From assembly GCA_963576725.1 (NCBI GenBank), contig OY755244.1, positions 78,305,620 to 78,369,619 of the forward strand: a stretch of DNA of 64,000 nt. The letters are read 5' to 3'. The stretch's first letter is position 1. Each line of letters opens with the position of its first letter. Below, piece after piece: positions 21,501-31,959 of this stretch. The notes under the pieces were generated by a model. The model saw nothing but the letters and a program-made list of their open reading frames with translations, made no database searches and was not told the origin of the DNA. This stretch comes from Azorinus chamasolen (Eukaryota > Mollusca > Bivalvia > Cardiida > Solecurtidae). The position numbers and the translations under genes were made by a program.

Positions 21501-22426
21501 TGAAAATACAGCTATTGCAATCTGTTCATGATATCCCCACCGCTGGTCATCAAGGGATTGCTAGAACCAAGGCTAGGGTTAATGAGAAATATTTTTGGTA
21601 CAAAATGTCCAAGGATGTGGTAGATTATGTCAATTCATGTGAACAGTGCAATCACAATAAGAAGGCATTAAAGCATTCTAGGTGTCCCATGACAGTTTAT
21701 CACGCAGGTGTACCAATGGAGAGAGTACATTTAGATTTTCTAGGACCTCTACCTAAAACTGAATCTGGTAACCTCTACATTTTAATGATGGTCGATCAAT
21801 TTACGAAGTGGGTTGAATGTATTCCTTTACCCAGTCAAACAGCTGAGAGAACTGCACAAGCAGCAGTCGGTGAGTTCTTCTCTAGATTTGGGTGCCCATT
21901 TCAGATCTTCACCGATCAAGGAAGCAATTTCGAGAGTAAACTGTTTGTAAAAATTTGTGACCTTTTGAAAATCCACAAGGCAAGAACTACTGCATATCGT
22001 CCTTCGGCGAATGGGCAAGTTGAACGATATAACAGAACCCTCATGGATGCCGTGCGATGTTATATAGGGTCCAATCAGCATCAGTGGGATAAGAATTTGC
22101 CGCAGATTGCTGGAGCTTTGAGATCTGCAGTAAACAGACAAACAGGTTATACCCCAAATAGGTTGATGCTTGGAAGAGAAGTTAATCAACCCGCTGACTT
22201 GATGTTTCCTATAAAGCGTAAGGAAACTGGACAGCTGGCAGACTATGTTACTGAGCTGGAAGAATCTATTAAAACCGCTCATAATATAGCCAGAAATCAA
22301 CTAAAGACAAATCTCAAACGGATGAAGAAAGATCATGATGTCCGGGTGCTACTGAAAACCTATGAAGAAGGTGATGTTGTTTGTTTCTTGAATTCTGCCT
22401 CAGTGAAATTACCGGTGTGCCTCTGA
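18476..22426 (+). CDS. pol: Ty3/gypsy Pol: protease, RT, RNase H, integrase
   Basis: Numbered from the internal ATG at 18,563 (1,287 aa). The protease has DTA at 92-94 and LLGIDLM near 161-166. Reverse transcriptase spans ~370-560 with the FLDD active site (520-523). RNase H has D668, E709 and D734. A Cys-rich insert (CGGCSYC, 808-814, and further Cys to ~866) precedes integrase. Integrase has a zinc finger H989/H996/C1026/C1029 and a core D1058, D1118, E1154. The tail stops soon after the usual GDVV motif and I see no GPY/F module, so the C-terminus is probably truncated. The catalytic domains are otherwise intact. Expressed by frameshift from gag. Confidence 0.95.
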   Translation, partial: RGWYFKRPWIGGQGQPSIRHSLDPDQDNEMPGFATVCVPSQKGDNRCETLMHTHEEPVLAANLAEDEDEELVGRNDDGSQHSTENGSLEEAETITVCMMRSNSMFKMPVSLENVDLHAVIDTAAEVTIVSDRVVSQMEKKPTKIRRVILNTAGRDMKMESYIAGPVSISIGNKQFQEMVYVAPIEDDMLLGIDLMRKWEVTINIKESKLSFGNENIQLETGKEPFPLRVARVTLRNHVVVPPNTVKLVPCRLDNNLDDFVLEPVDDLRVLIPKTLHSSALKPVVCLVNPTEKYVNLKKGKFIGNAEEVEAAISVTGLESGTDDNEPIPQDCEASSNQEVPKHLKDLLERSVINLSTYETAELTELLIEYQDVFAQDDFDLGNFTAMEHKIETGSATPIKQRFRRTPLCFAKEEESVLQKMLKAKVIQPSNSDWASAPVLIRKRDGSVRWCVDYRALNTVTTKDVFPLPMVEDCMDTLVGNQWFSKLDANSAYWQIKIAPEDIKKSAFMTKYGLFEFIRMPFGLCNAPSTFSRVMNLVLRGLNWSVVLAFLDDILVLGSTFKDHLVNLRGVFERFREYQLKLKPKKCILFQLRVEFLGRWVSEEGVEISNEHMEAVQQWKMPTTKREVEQFLGLANYHRAFIKNYAFLATALYKLTGKNQFRWGEEEQEAFDKIKAALVSPPVLALPNATDPFILDTDASEKTIGAELIQIQHGEEKVISYGSVALSREQLKYCVTRKELLAVIKFIRQYRHYLLGRPFVVRTDHSSLTWLLRFKEPQGQIARWLEELSQYNLTVVHRPGKDHGNADALSRRTDSDPVPVCKNYKLGTTDFDLETLPCGGCSYCKKAHKNWSSFVEQVDDVVPLSKQVGLCAMSQESGKADFCNIWPWDLYGYCGCEPEQGAAHLDIVCSPGGPIFIEEKTVTPAVYNVSKNDTFLIPFDIEAELRKDQELLALISWLKDGKEVSEEELMLASPAQKYLWINRDVFHMKDNLLWKKNEDGPDLLVIPQALKIQLLQSVHDIPTAGHQGIARTKARVNEKYFWYKMSKDVVDYVNSCEQCNHNKKALKHSRCPMTVYHAGVPMERVHLDFLGPLPKTESGNLYILMMVDQFTKWVECIPLPSQTAERTAQAAVGEFFSRFGCPFQIFTDQGSNFESKLFVKICDLLKIHKARTTAYRPSANGQVERYNRTLMDAVRCYIGSNQHQWDKNLPQIAGALRSAVNRQTGYTPNRLMLGREVNQPADLMFPIKRKETGQLADYVTELEESIKTAHNIARNQLKTNLKRMKKDHDVRVLLKTYEEGDVVCFLNSASVKLPVCL
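18488..18546 (+). promoter_or_regulatory. Predicted -1 ribosomal frameshift signal between gag and pol
   Basis: Slippery heptamer T-TTA-AAC at 18,488-18,494, in the correct register for the Gag frame. A -1 slip reads straight into the pol frame, which is open from 18,476. A six-base spacer precedes stem 1 (GGATCG 18,501-506 with CGATCC 18,525-530). Loop GGGTC (18,514-518) can pair with GACCC (18,542-546), giving an H-type pseudoknot. All pairs are perfect. Predicted from sequence only. Confidence 0.8.
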
Positions 22427-22427
22427 T

Positions 22428-22675
22428 CAACTGATTACCATAATGCTGCTTATACTTGAGACTAGTTTATATATTATCATTATTATTATTTATTATTATC
22501 ATCATCATCACGAAGTTTGAGAGGGGTATATGGGAGCGAGTGTGTTGGTCGCGGTCAGTTTGTCTGTCTGTCTGTCTGTCTGTCAGTGAAACAACCTGGC
22601 AAACATCTTGTTTGATTTGCGATCACGGCAGCTGAACGGGGGTATCCCTTCACCATAGGTGGTAGTTCTAGTTAT
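22428..22675. repeat. TGTCTGTC-rich dispersed repeat
   Basis: 'gaggggtatatgggagcgag', four TCTG units, 'tttgcgatcacggcagctga' and 'gggggtatcccttcaccat'. The same family is at 41,875-42,115. Follows directly where the gypsy 3' LTR should be. Confidence 0.75.
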
Positions 22676-22885
22676 ATTATTGTAGTAGTAGAAGTAGTAG
22701 TAGACTTAGCAGTAGCAGTAGCAGCAGCAGCAGTAGTAGTAGTAGTAGCAGCAGTAGCAGTAGCAGAAGTAGTAGTAGCAGCAGCATTAGCAGCAACAGC
22801 AATAGCAGCAGAAGCAGTAGTAGTAGCATTAGCAGGAGTAGTAGTAGGAGTAGTTAGTAGTAGCAGTAGCAGTAGCCGCAGCAGT

Positions 22886-22932
<47 letters not shown>

Positions 22933-23050
22933 CAGTAGTAGCAGTAGTAGCAGTAGAAGTAGTAGTAGTAGTAGTAGCGGTAGTAGTAGTAGTAGCAGTA
23001 GCAGTAGCAGTAGTAGTAGTAGTAGTAGCAGTAGCAGTATCAGTAGCACA
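22676..23050. repeat. (GTA)n/(GCA)n microsatellite, ~370 bp
   Basis: Imperfect AGT/AGC triplets. Responsible for poly-Leu and poly-Thr open frames on the minus strand. Confidence 0.97.
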
Positions 23051-24215
23051 AAAACGCAGAAGAAGAGAGTAGGAAGAAAAAAAGTAGAAGTAGAAAGAGA
23101 ATAAAACATGGTTGAGATTGAATGGTTGTAGACATACTATAATCAACTCAATGAAAACGAGAATTCGAGATTTTTGGTGGTACAAATCATCGATATGGTT
23201 GATCAGAAACAAAAAATCTAGAACTGTAATTACTAGTACTTATGAAAAAAACTTAAAAAATAAAATAAAAGAAAAGAAAAAATAACGCAGACGGTTAAAC
23301 ACCTTTTTTAATTCTAGTTTTGAATTTAATCGTCGCTTAATTTTTGTTTAATTTTCAGTAAATTTAAGTTATTTATATATTCCCACATGCAATTTAAACC
23401 AGATCAAACAACTACACGCACGCCATACCAACATACATACAATAACACCCACACACATACGCCCGTAAGCTTACACACTACAAAACGCTAATCCCATGTA
23501 CAGGTAAAACCCGTCTTAGTTGACCATGCTGTGAAGAAGTTTTGTGAACGCAAATAGCAGGCTGCAGCCCACTGCAGGTCTGAAGCGACGCACAATACTC
23601 CTACATGAGCGTTCTGCATTACCTCCAACCCACACCCAGCTACAACCCCCCCCCCCCCCCCCCCCCAAATGTCCACTATGCTTCCTCAAAGCATGGCCGC
23701 CCAAGAAAGGTTTGACTGTATATACACCAAACCTCAAATCCTATTGTACACGCATATCCGGAGGCATTGTTACACACACACTTAAAACCCTTTACCTCAT
23801 AGAAGCGATTTCAGCGGGTTTAATTTATTTATCCACTGTAGAAATTAGTTCAAATTTATACAGTCATAAGAAATCCATGATCGGGGTACACTGTAAGTAT
23901 AGTTGTTGGACCAGTCAACTATAAAGTAACCCTTTTGGTTGCTCTTAGCAATGATCGAAAGCGAAAGTATTGCCAAGACCAACCACAGGTTATATTATGA
24001 ATAATTATGAATAATTATGTTACTATACATGAGAACATCTTCCATCGTCAGAAAAACAGCGTCTGCTTTAAAACTCAAAAAAGGTGTACTATTTAGAATC
24101 AAACATGTACGAAATCATTTCAGTATGTATTAAACTCGCTGAAGCAAAACAATTATGGGGCCAAATCATAATTACAGGTGTGGTGACTTGACACATTTCT
24201 CCCAGCGATCCATAG
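23051..24215. other. No gene seen; C20-type homopolymer
   Basis: AT-rich DNA with a pure C run near 23,648-23,666 and remnants of family H ('gagcgttctgcattacct' at ~23,610). Nothing else recognised. Confidence 0.5.
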
Positions 24216-24300
24216 AAGTGACACTGGTAAACAGTGCAGACTCGGACTAGACGCTGCATAATGAGGCGTCTAGTCCGAGTCTACATCGAACGCCTACAAG
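24216..24300. mobile_element. Family F-like hairpin remnant
   Basis: 'gactcggactagacgctgca' against 'aggcgtctagtccgagtct'; flanks decayed. Confidence 0.65.
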
Positions 24301-24429
24301 AATTTCCAAAAACAAAATTCATAGTTTAATAATAATGTAATAATAATACCATGGAAGTTGAAGAACAATGTCAAACACCACTAAACCTCCCCACCGCGAC
24401 CACCAAATCGGGTCAGTTATTATTTGTTT

Positions 24430-26110
24430 ACCACAGGTGACTGCTCAATGCAAGGTGACAGTGAAATTGAAAGCTCCTTCGGGAGCCCCCCGTCTCACTG
24501 CCACCCAGCCCAAGCCGTCACCTGTATTTGATACATTTCGTTATCCATCGCTTTAGCGTTCGTACTAGAGAGGTCTCGCTGTACTCATGAGTCTAAGAGT
24601 GTAGACAGTTTGGATTCAACGCGAGCGTCTATAGTAAACCGAAGTTTAATCAACTTCCAAACTGTCTGGCACATAGGCAAGATCAAATCATCAACACAAT
24701 CTAGCGGTCGCTACAGAGAGGTCCCTCTGTATATATTACCATGCGGCTTAACTTATCAAAACTATATAACTTTTACTGTGGTGATCAAATATAATACAAC
24801 TTTACCCCTCTATAACAACTGGTCGTTCAGAATGATTTGTGATTTAGCCTTTACAAAACAGACGTAACCGCCGCCTGTTTCAATTGAGACAGTATAATGT
24901 AATCGCCCAAGAAGGACAATGCTATAATACATGTGATATAAAAACAATGCATGACAAGTAATAGTTTAGATAATATACAACACTACCCTCGATAGAGATC
25001 TTCAATATAAGATAATATAGGCTCTTTAAAAGACGTGGCTACCTTATTCAGGACAAAAGTAATACCGAAAGCTCCCACAGGGGCTCTCTGCATTCCTTCG
25101 TGCTGCAGTATATTGCCACCTGTCTCAAATGGGACATTATTATAATGTACGTTATAGCCCAGGAGGGAAATTTAGGATAACATGATGCATGTAACAAAAC
25201 TGCGACGCGCTTAACCCTTCACCCGACAGAAGCGGCTGTTAGTGTGTTCAAGTTATTCATCCGCTGAAGGAAGTAGTTCAAATTCATACAACCATGAACA
25301 TCATAAAATTAAAAATAATTTCTATATTGTCTTAGCAGGTGACAGCCTAAAGCCAGCTGGAAGCCAAGCAGAATGTGCCTTAAGGCGTATTCTGCTCTAC
25401 TTTCAACCCGCTTCAAGTGGTCACCCGTCTTCACAAATAGAATTTGGCTATTGGGTAAAGGGTTAAACAGTTGCAATATAAATGTTAAACAGTGCTGCTC
25501 CTCGACAGCGAACACTCGCCCAGTATGAGCTAGGTTCTTAAAACAAAGTGGATTATTAATGCCTGACAAAAGCAATACAGAAAGCTCCCAAAGGAGTCGT
25601 CTGCATTACTTCCGCCCGACAGTACTGCCAACAATCTTAGATGAGGCATGGTTTCAATATCGCTTAGGTGGGGTAACACTGTAGCGATATGGCACAATAG
25701 AATATTTCATAAGAAGTAATGCTATTACGCAACAACTGAAACATAGTTGTTATACAGTGTCACCTATCGTAAGCGGCCTGTTATAAATGTATAATGGATA
25801 TGGATCTGCAAAAGGACACAGATTCCTAATGCAGAACAAGATCAACACAGATCTCCATGCAGTACATTAACGGGCCAGTGTCCCTAAAGAGTGTTATCAT
25901 AGTGCTATGTAATATAATTATGCAATGTAACCCTCCTAAACAAAACTGAAATACAAATGTTATGCATTGTTACCCCTCAACAGCGACACATCTTTCAGTG
26001 AATGACAAGAGCAATCCAGAAGGCTCCTACAGGAGCCCTCCGCATTACTTTCACCTAGTACATGTATTTCACTGTCACCCGTCTTAAAATAAGGCATTGA
26101 TTCAGTGTCG
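24430..26110. mobile_element. Cluster of decayed TA-type palindromes (families C/H)
   Basis: At least five cores: ~24,470 (gctccttcgggagc), ~25,070 (gctcccacaggggct), ~25,370, ~25,590 (gctcccaaaggag) and ~26,020 (gctcctacaggagc). They are separated by end-like phrases such as 'tagagaggtc' and 'tacagtgtcacctatcg'. A family F-like hairpin is at 24,605-24,670. Copies are too decayed to delimit singly. Confidence 0.6.
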
Positions 26111-26149
26111 CTCAAGAGGGACAGCACTGCAATATGATACAATAAATTA

Positions 26150-27265
26150 GTTCATGAGAGGTAATGATATTTCACAAACAACTGAATTTGGGATGTTATA
26201 CCGTAATATCCTTCATCAGCTACTTATCATATACATGTACATAAATAGATTTATTTTTCGTAGACGATAAATACAAACAAATAACTTTCAAACGTGCATT
26301 AACTAAATCTCTTGATATAGAATCCAGTTTCCAATTAAGTCTAATCAATTTATTACTATTTAGGACTTTTTCTGAAAAATAATGCAGAATTAAAACCAGT
26401 GCCGACCCCGGCCAGATGACACCGTATTGGGATCCTCTGATCTGGGTCTACACGGTTTGCATATGGCAGGTATAATCTTTATACGGGCGAGTGTACTCTA
26501 CGCTATTGTTCAATGAGTTAAGCCGGTATCGCTTTTGTAAGGAATGACAGCGAAGGCATAACAAATAATAGACATTCACTACCGTCACTGATCGGTTTCC
26601 ACAAAAATGGAGAATAAATGTATATGCAGTTCCTTTATCAGACATGCTCTGGATACTGGGGTTACAGTCAGTACGTTTCAGAGGTACAGCCACACCTGTG
26701 GTCTGCGATCGCTTAGCAAACTTCATAATTATACAAAGATTAATGTTAATGCGACAGCATACGAGCAAAGAGAAAACCCCTCTTAATGGAGATCGAGAAT
26801 CCTCGAGAAGGGGGCGCGATACTCAGGTCCGACTGTACTATACGATTTTCACGTGATCTCATGTCCACACGCCCACAACTAAGGGCTATATATAGACGCG
26901 TTACATGTTATTAATAGATCTTGGTTTTTCCAACCATAATAAAGCTTGACACATGCTCACAAAGTAAAAGACCTGGCTTTAGCGAATATTGGATTATCAT
27001 TGGATTATCATTGATTATGGATAATGGTTACGCACAGCAACACTTTGAACACGATGTAACACATGGCTATTTAGATCCAGATCATATGAAGATATTCTGC
27101 ATATAAGTGATAAATTCTTCTACACGAGATTTGATGTAGAAAACCTTTAATAGAACACCTGTCATGCGGCGATATTTCTTCTAATATGTAAACACTTGCG
27201 GAAAAAGCCAAACGTTTTACTAAATATGTAAACTGGAACGAAACAAACTCTACTAGGATGTTTTA
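26150..27265. other. No gene seen
   Basis: AT-rich DNA. A family A core remnant ('gatcctctgatctgggtcta') lies at ~26,395-26,460. No exon or RNA recognised. This is where an RT ORF would lie if the 27.3-28.3 kb ORF1 belonged to a complete LINE; none is present. Confidence 0.5.
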
Positions 27266-28282
27266 CTAATTGCCAGAAAGTAGTGGGTCGATGTCGTCGA
27301 CACGGTGGATTCTGACAGGACGACTGTCTTCTTCCTGCTTTACCAAAACGTTTCCATTTGAGGTCCAGTAGCTGACAATCTGACCAGACTTTTTCAGAGG
27401 TTGGAGACTTTTGATGATGGAATAGTTTGATTTTGTCAGATCTTCAGATACAAACACTTTCGACGGATTAGACTTTAGTTTCGCCTTGGAACCATACACC
27501 AAGTGCTTGGATTTGTATTGGCTGAATTTGATGAGGATCTGTGATTTTCCATTGGTCCTTGATCTGCCAATTGGATGACAACGGTCGACATCGGCAACAG
27601 ACAATGGAGATTTTTCACACAACATATTTTGGTTTATAAAGCCGACGACATTTTCTGTAAGCTCGGCTTCGGACAATTTAGTGTCAACATCTAGATTTGA
27701 AAATCTCAGCGAATTCCGACGGCCGTATTGCTCGAGCTCGTTTGAAGCCGTCTTGACAGATGCTACTTCAATGGTGAGTTCCTCAACTTTCTGTTCAAGA
27801 CGTGAGATCGTTCCCGTATGTTCGGCTATCGTTTGAGAGTGTCGTTCTAGTTCTTCACGTTGTTCATTTATTATTTGCATTTGGCTAGTAAGTGTTTTCT
27901 GCAGATTTTCATTTGATTTGATGACTTCATCAAGAACATCACTTTTCACTTTGTCGGCAGCAGTTTGAGCTGACTTTTCGATTGCACGTTCAAGGGTTGG
28001 TGCTACCAGGGAATGGAAAATTGGGGCCACGCTTTCCAAGAAGGCTTTGTCTCGGAAAGTGGAACTCAGCATCTCAGCAAATGCAAACGGAGAATCCCCT
28101 TTACTTTTCATTGCTGCAGACTTCTTAGCAGCTGTTTTAAACAGTGGTGACGCTTTGCGTTTACTACGTAAGGGAGTTGCAATGTTAAGAGGGGATTGAG
28201 AATAGTCTACCATTGATGAGTCTGAACAGCTGCTACCGCTTTCCTTTTCTAAATCCTTGTTTACACCTATTTTGTCAGCCAT
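27266..28282 (-). CDS. Solitary LINE ORF1-like protein (coiled coil plus RNA-binding fold)
   Basis: 338 codons from the ATG at 28,282 (MADKIGVNKDLEK) to a stop at 27,266, uninterrupted. Ser-rich N-terminus with basic patches, then a long coiled coil (~residues 110-195), the motif ELEQYGRRNSLRFSNL, and a C-terminal region with DVDRCHPIGRS, ILIKFSQYKSKHLVY and VFVSEDLT. This order is typical of ORF1 proteins of animal non-LTR retrotransposons, which chaperone element RNA. No endonuclease/RT ORF follows on the minus strand, so it is a 3'-truncated element or a domesticated/solitary copy. Confidence 0.72.
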   Translation of the reverse strand: MADKIGVNKDLEKESGSSCSDSSMVDYSQSPLNIATPLRSKRKASPLFKTAAKKSAAMKSKGDSPFAFAEMLSSTFRDKAFLESVAPIFHSLVAPTLERAIEKSAQTAADKVKSDVLDEVIKSNENLQKTLTSQMQIINEQREELERHSQTIAEHTGTISRLEQKVEELTIEVASVKTASNELEQYGRRNSLRFSNLDVDTKLSEAELTENVVGFINQNMLCEKSPLSVADVDRCHPIGRSRTNGKSQILIKFSQYKSKHLVYGSKAKLKSNPSKVFVSEDLTKSNYSIIKSLQPLKKSGQIVSYWTSNGNVLVKQEEDSRPVRIHRVDDIDPLLSGN

Positions 28283-28634
28283 TGTGGAAAAAGAAGTTAC
28301 ACTCACGCGTGTTCAAGTTGATATCGTGAGATTCAAGATGTGTCGGCTCAAAGTATTCAGGATATCTTATGCACGTGAAGTTCGTGACATGTCGTGTGGT
28401 ATACACACAAAGAAAATTCCAATATCAACTGTTCAATATGAAAAAGTTTGGCTTCGTATTACACATTTATGAAACAAAATAATAGTTTTTCAGATAGCCC
28501 AATCAACTTACAGTTCATTCATTTAAGTCCAACCACATATAGAAACACACATTTTACATTAAAACACCGAAAAATCACCGAATTCTCCTCCGCGATATCT
28601 TACATTACCACACTATGTCTACGTTAAACCGGAA

Positions 28635-28779
28635 GTCAGTAGTAGCAGTAGTAGTAGCGGTAGTAGTAGTAGTAGTAGTAGCAGTAGGAGTAGTAATAGT
28701 AGTAGCAGCAGTAGTAGTAGTAGTAGTAGTAGCGGTAGTAGTAGTAGTAGCAATAGCAGTAGTAGCAGTAGTAGTAGCG

Positions 28780-28816
<37 letters not shown>

Positions 28817-28907
28817 CAGTAGCAGTAGTAGTAGTATAAGCAGTAGTAGTAGTAGTAGTAGCAGTAGAAGTAGTAGTAGTAGTAGTAGCAGTAGCAGTAG
28901 CAGTAGC

Positions 28908-28939
<32 letters not shown>

Positions 28940-29266
28940 CAGTAGGAGTAGTAATAGTAGTAGCAGTAGCAGTAGTAGTAGTAGTAGTAGCGGTAGTAGT
29001 AGTAGTAGCAATAGCAGTAGTAGTAGCGGTAGTAGTAGTAGTAGTAGTAGTAGCAGTAGTAGCAGTAGTAGTAGCGGTAGTAGCAGTAGTAGTAGTAGTA
29101 GCAGTAGTAGTATTAGTATTAGTAGTAGTAATAGAATAGTAGTAGTAGCAGTAGCAGTAGTAGTAGTAGTAGTAGTAGTAGCAATAGCAGTAGTAGCAGT
29201 AGTAGTAGCGGTAGTAGTAGTAGTAGCAGTAGTAGTAGTAGTAGAAGTAGTAGTAGCAGTAGCAGC

Positions 29267-29325
<59 letters not shown>

Positions 29326-29356
29326 CAGTAGAAGTAGTAGTAGTAGTAGTATAAGC

Positions 29357-29400
<44 letters not shown>

Positions 29401-29575
29401 CAGTAGAAGTAGTAGTAGTAGTAGTAATAGTAGTAGTAGTAGTAGTAGTAGTAGTAGCAGTAGTAGTAGTAGTAGTAGTAGTAGTAGCGGTAGTAGTAGT
29501 AGTAGTTGTAGTGGTATCAGTAGTAGCAGTAGTAGTAGTAGTAGTAGCAGTAGTAGTAGTAGTAGTAGTAGTAGC

Positions 29576-29637
<62 letters not shown>

Positions 29638-29672
29638 CAGTAGTAGTAGTAGTAGCAGTAGTAGTAGTAGTG

Positions 29673-29730
<58 letters not shown>

Positions 29731-29806
29731 TGGGCGTAGTAGTAGTAGTAGTAGCAGTAGTAGCAGTAGTAGTAGTAGTGGTGGTGGTGGTGGTGGTGGT
29801 GGTGGT
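28635..29806. repeat. (GTA)n microsatellite, ~1.17 kb
   Basis: Continuous AGT triplets with scattered AGC, AGA and AAT variants, ending in a (GTG)n run. All long ORFs across it (poly-Thr, poly-Val, poly-Leu) are artefacts. Confidence 0.98.
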
Positions 29807-29807
29807 A

Positions 29808-29932
29808 TTAAACTTCGACTTGTCTAAGGAATAGCATTGACTCTTAATTTCATACGTCCATTTTAAAGAGGACCCCGCTTGTCTAAGGAACAGCATTGAC
29901 TCTAATTTCATACGTCCAGTATAGAGAGGACT
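29808..29932 (+). repeat. Tandem duplication, ~60 bp
   Basis: 'cttgtctaaggaatagcatt' plus 'gactcttaatttcatacgtc' occurs twice (29,818 and 29,877), each followed by 'agaggac'. Confidence 0.85.
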
Positions 29933-30364
29933 TGCAGGACCACAACTTTGTATACTTCAAATAAGGCTGACGACGATTTTGAACCGAGTGTACATGTATA
30001 TCAAAAGTCCCTAGATCAAAAGCCCTCTGACTCCCCTGATGTCTTATATGAGCTAACGTTTATAATGGCAATTTTAAAAGCAACTGTATTTGGTCCCTGA
30101 CAGACACATAGTATCAGATCTATACTATTCCCTAAACAAACACTGTAGATCCTTATCATAAGTTCAAACAGGAGCTATCAGATCAGGTTCTACTCTTTTC
30201 GAAAATGCGTAAATATGTGTCTCTAGTAATGTATATGAAAACACAATTAGTATACCTTCTCTCAGAGACGATCGATATACATTGTAATTCAGTATATTTC
30301 CAAAACATAAAACAGTCGATGCACTGGTCAACAGCTGTATGACGAGGATGCTTTTTAATGGAAT

Positions 30365-30970
30365 TTAAATATCATTTTGAGAGAGAAAGTGGGAGGGGAG
30401 AGGGGAAGAGAGAGAGAGAGAGATGGGTGGAGAGAGAGAAGAAGAGAGATGGAGAGGAAGAGAGATTGAGGGGAAGGGAGAGCGAGAGATAGGAAAGGGA
30501 GAGACATACAGAAAGATAGATAGGGTGAATGGACTGGTGAATATTTGGGCCAGAGAGAGAGACAGAGAGAAGGGAGAGGAGAGAAAATGGAAGAGGATAT
30601 ATCTAGAGAGGAGGGCGGGGAGAAAGAAAGAGAAAGTGGACCGTGGGAGAAAGGGATTGACGAAGAAGAGAGGGAGAGAGAAAAAGAGAAAGAAACAGAT
30701 AGTGAGGATCAGAGAGAAAGATAGATAGGCTGATGGATCGATTGATGTAATGATGGTAAGTAGATTGATGATAGTGAGGGATTGAGAAAGCGGGAGAGGA
30801 AAGCGAGAGGGGGAGAGGAAAGATCGTGACGGGAAAGACAGAGGGAATGAAAACGATGGTTAGAAAGACAGATACGTACACACACTTATAGACAGAGACA
30901 TACAGACAGAGACATACAGAAAAAGAGGGGGAGAGAGAGGGATGGAGAGAGAGAGGGGGGTCCGTTAAAC
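30365..30970. repeat. GA-rich low-complexity tract
   Basis: Imperfect (GA)n and GGGAGA units over 600 bp. The Arg/Glu/Lys-rich and Ser/Leu-rich ORFs here are not genes. Confidence 0.93.
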
Positions 30971-31027
30971 ACGGGGACAAACAGGTACGAAAACTAAGAG
31001 ACATAAACTTAAACTCACATAGACATA

Positions 31028-31237
31028 CAGTAAAACTTGCCTGAAAAGACCTTATATGGACTGGACATAGAAATCTTAAAAAGCAAGTGGTTGCTTAATG
31101 CAGGGAAGATGTAACACATTAAGCTCCTGTAGGAGTTTCTGCATTAATTCTGAGTTTGAACTGCATTAAGCTACTACCTGCCTTACAGACCATTGATATG
31201 AGCTCTTTTTGATTATGGCTTATAACAGGTCCTACTG
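31028..31237. mobile_element. Family H MITE (TA-flanked)
   Basis: TA-CAGTAAAACTTGCCTG to ACAGGTCCTACTG-TA; core 'attaagctcctgtaggagtt'. 210 bp. Confidence 0.83.
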
Positions 31238-31959
31238 TACTATGATGAAACAATCCTAGTATCTCAGACCAAGGTAGGTCTTTCTGTCTGTCTGTCTGTC
31301 TCTTCTGTATGTATGTCAGGTCGTCCGTCAAGTCAAAGTCCGCTGGCCCGTTTCATTTATCACCTTTTTTCGGGTTAATTGGTTGTTTGTCGCAGATAGT
31401 TTCAATGGACTACTTTAAACTGTTTTTCGCCAATTTATCAAGGATTAAATTAATACCAGTGCTAAGTGGAGTTGAATTCAGAGTTTACCACAAAGGCGAC
31501 TGGGTGTGTACTAAGCAGGGTTGTTTTTTTTATATACATACATAATATATTCAGGGGTTGTATAATATTATATACATTGTATATATATATATCCAGAAAC
31601 AGTATCTAAAAGCAATATAAATGTTATCCTTCAGTATTGCCAGGAAAGATTAAGCAGAAAATGCGCCTTTAATCACACAGGATTGTCAATCAAACATAAA
31701 AGAATTGTCGTATCTGTACAATTACCTAATCATAAAGGAAATTCCGTACTATGCAAACCGCGATCTAACTGCTAGCCGCTTCGATAGTCCACAAGAATGT
31801 GCGTGGCGATAGCCGGCAAAGCCGTTCTTTATAAATACGGCTTACCGACCCATTGTCAACAACGATAACATTAAAATACACGCAACAGGATAGGTTTTTT
31901 GGTCGTAGATATCTTAAAAAATATTTATAGAATCGATCCACGTAAAAAATATTATAATT

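Noticed and set aside
22672..23212. Poly-Leu and Ala/Thr-rich ORFs
   Set aside because: Same triplet-repeat artefact as at 28.6-29.8 kb.
28619..29911. Long ORF of poly-Thr/poly-Leu on the minus strand (430 aa) and poly-Val ORFs on the plus strand
   Set aside because: Pure product of the (GTA)n triplet repeat, which stays open in several frames; no non-repetitive protein sequence.
30423..31004. Arg/Glu/Lys-rich and Ser/Leu-rich ORFs
   Set aside because: Encoded by a GA-rich low-complexity tract.
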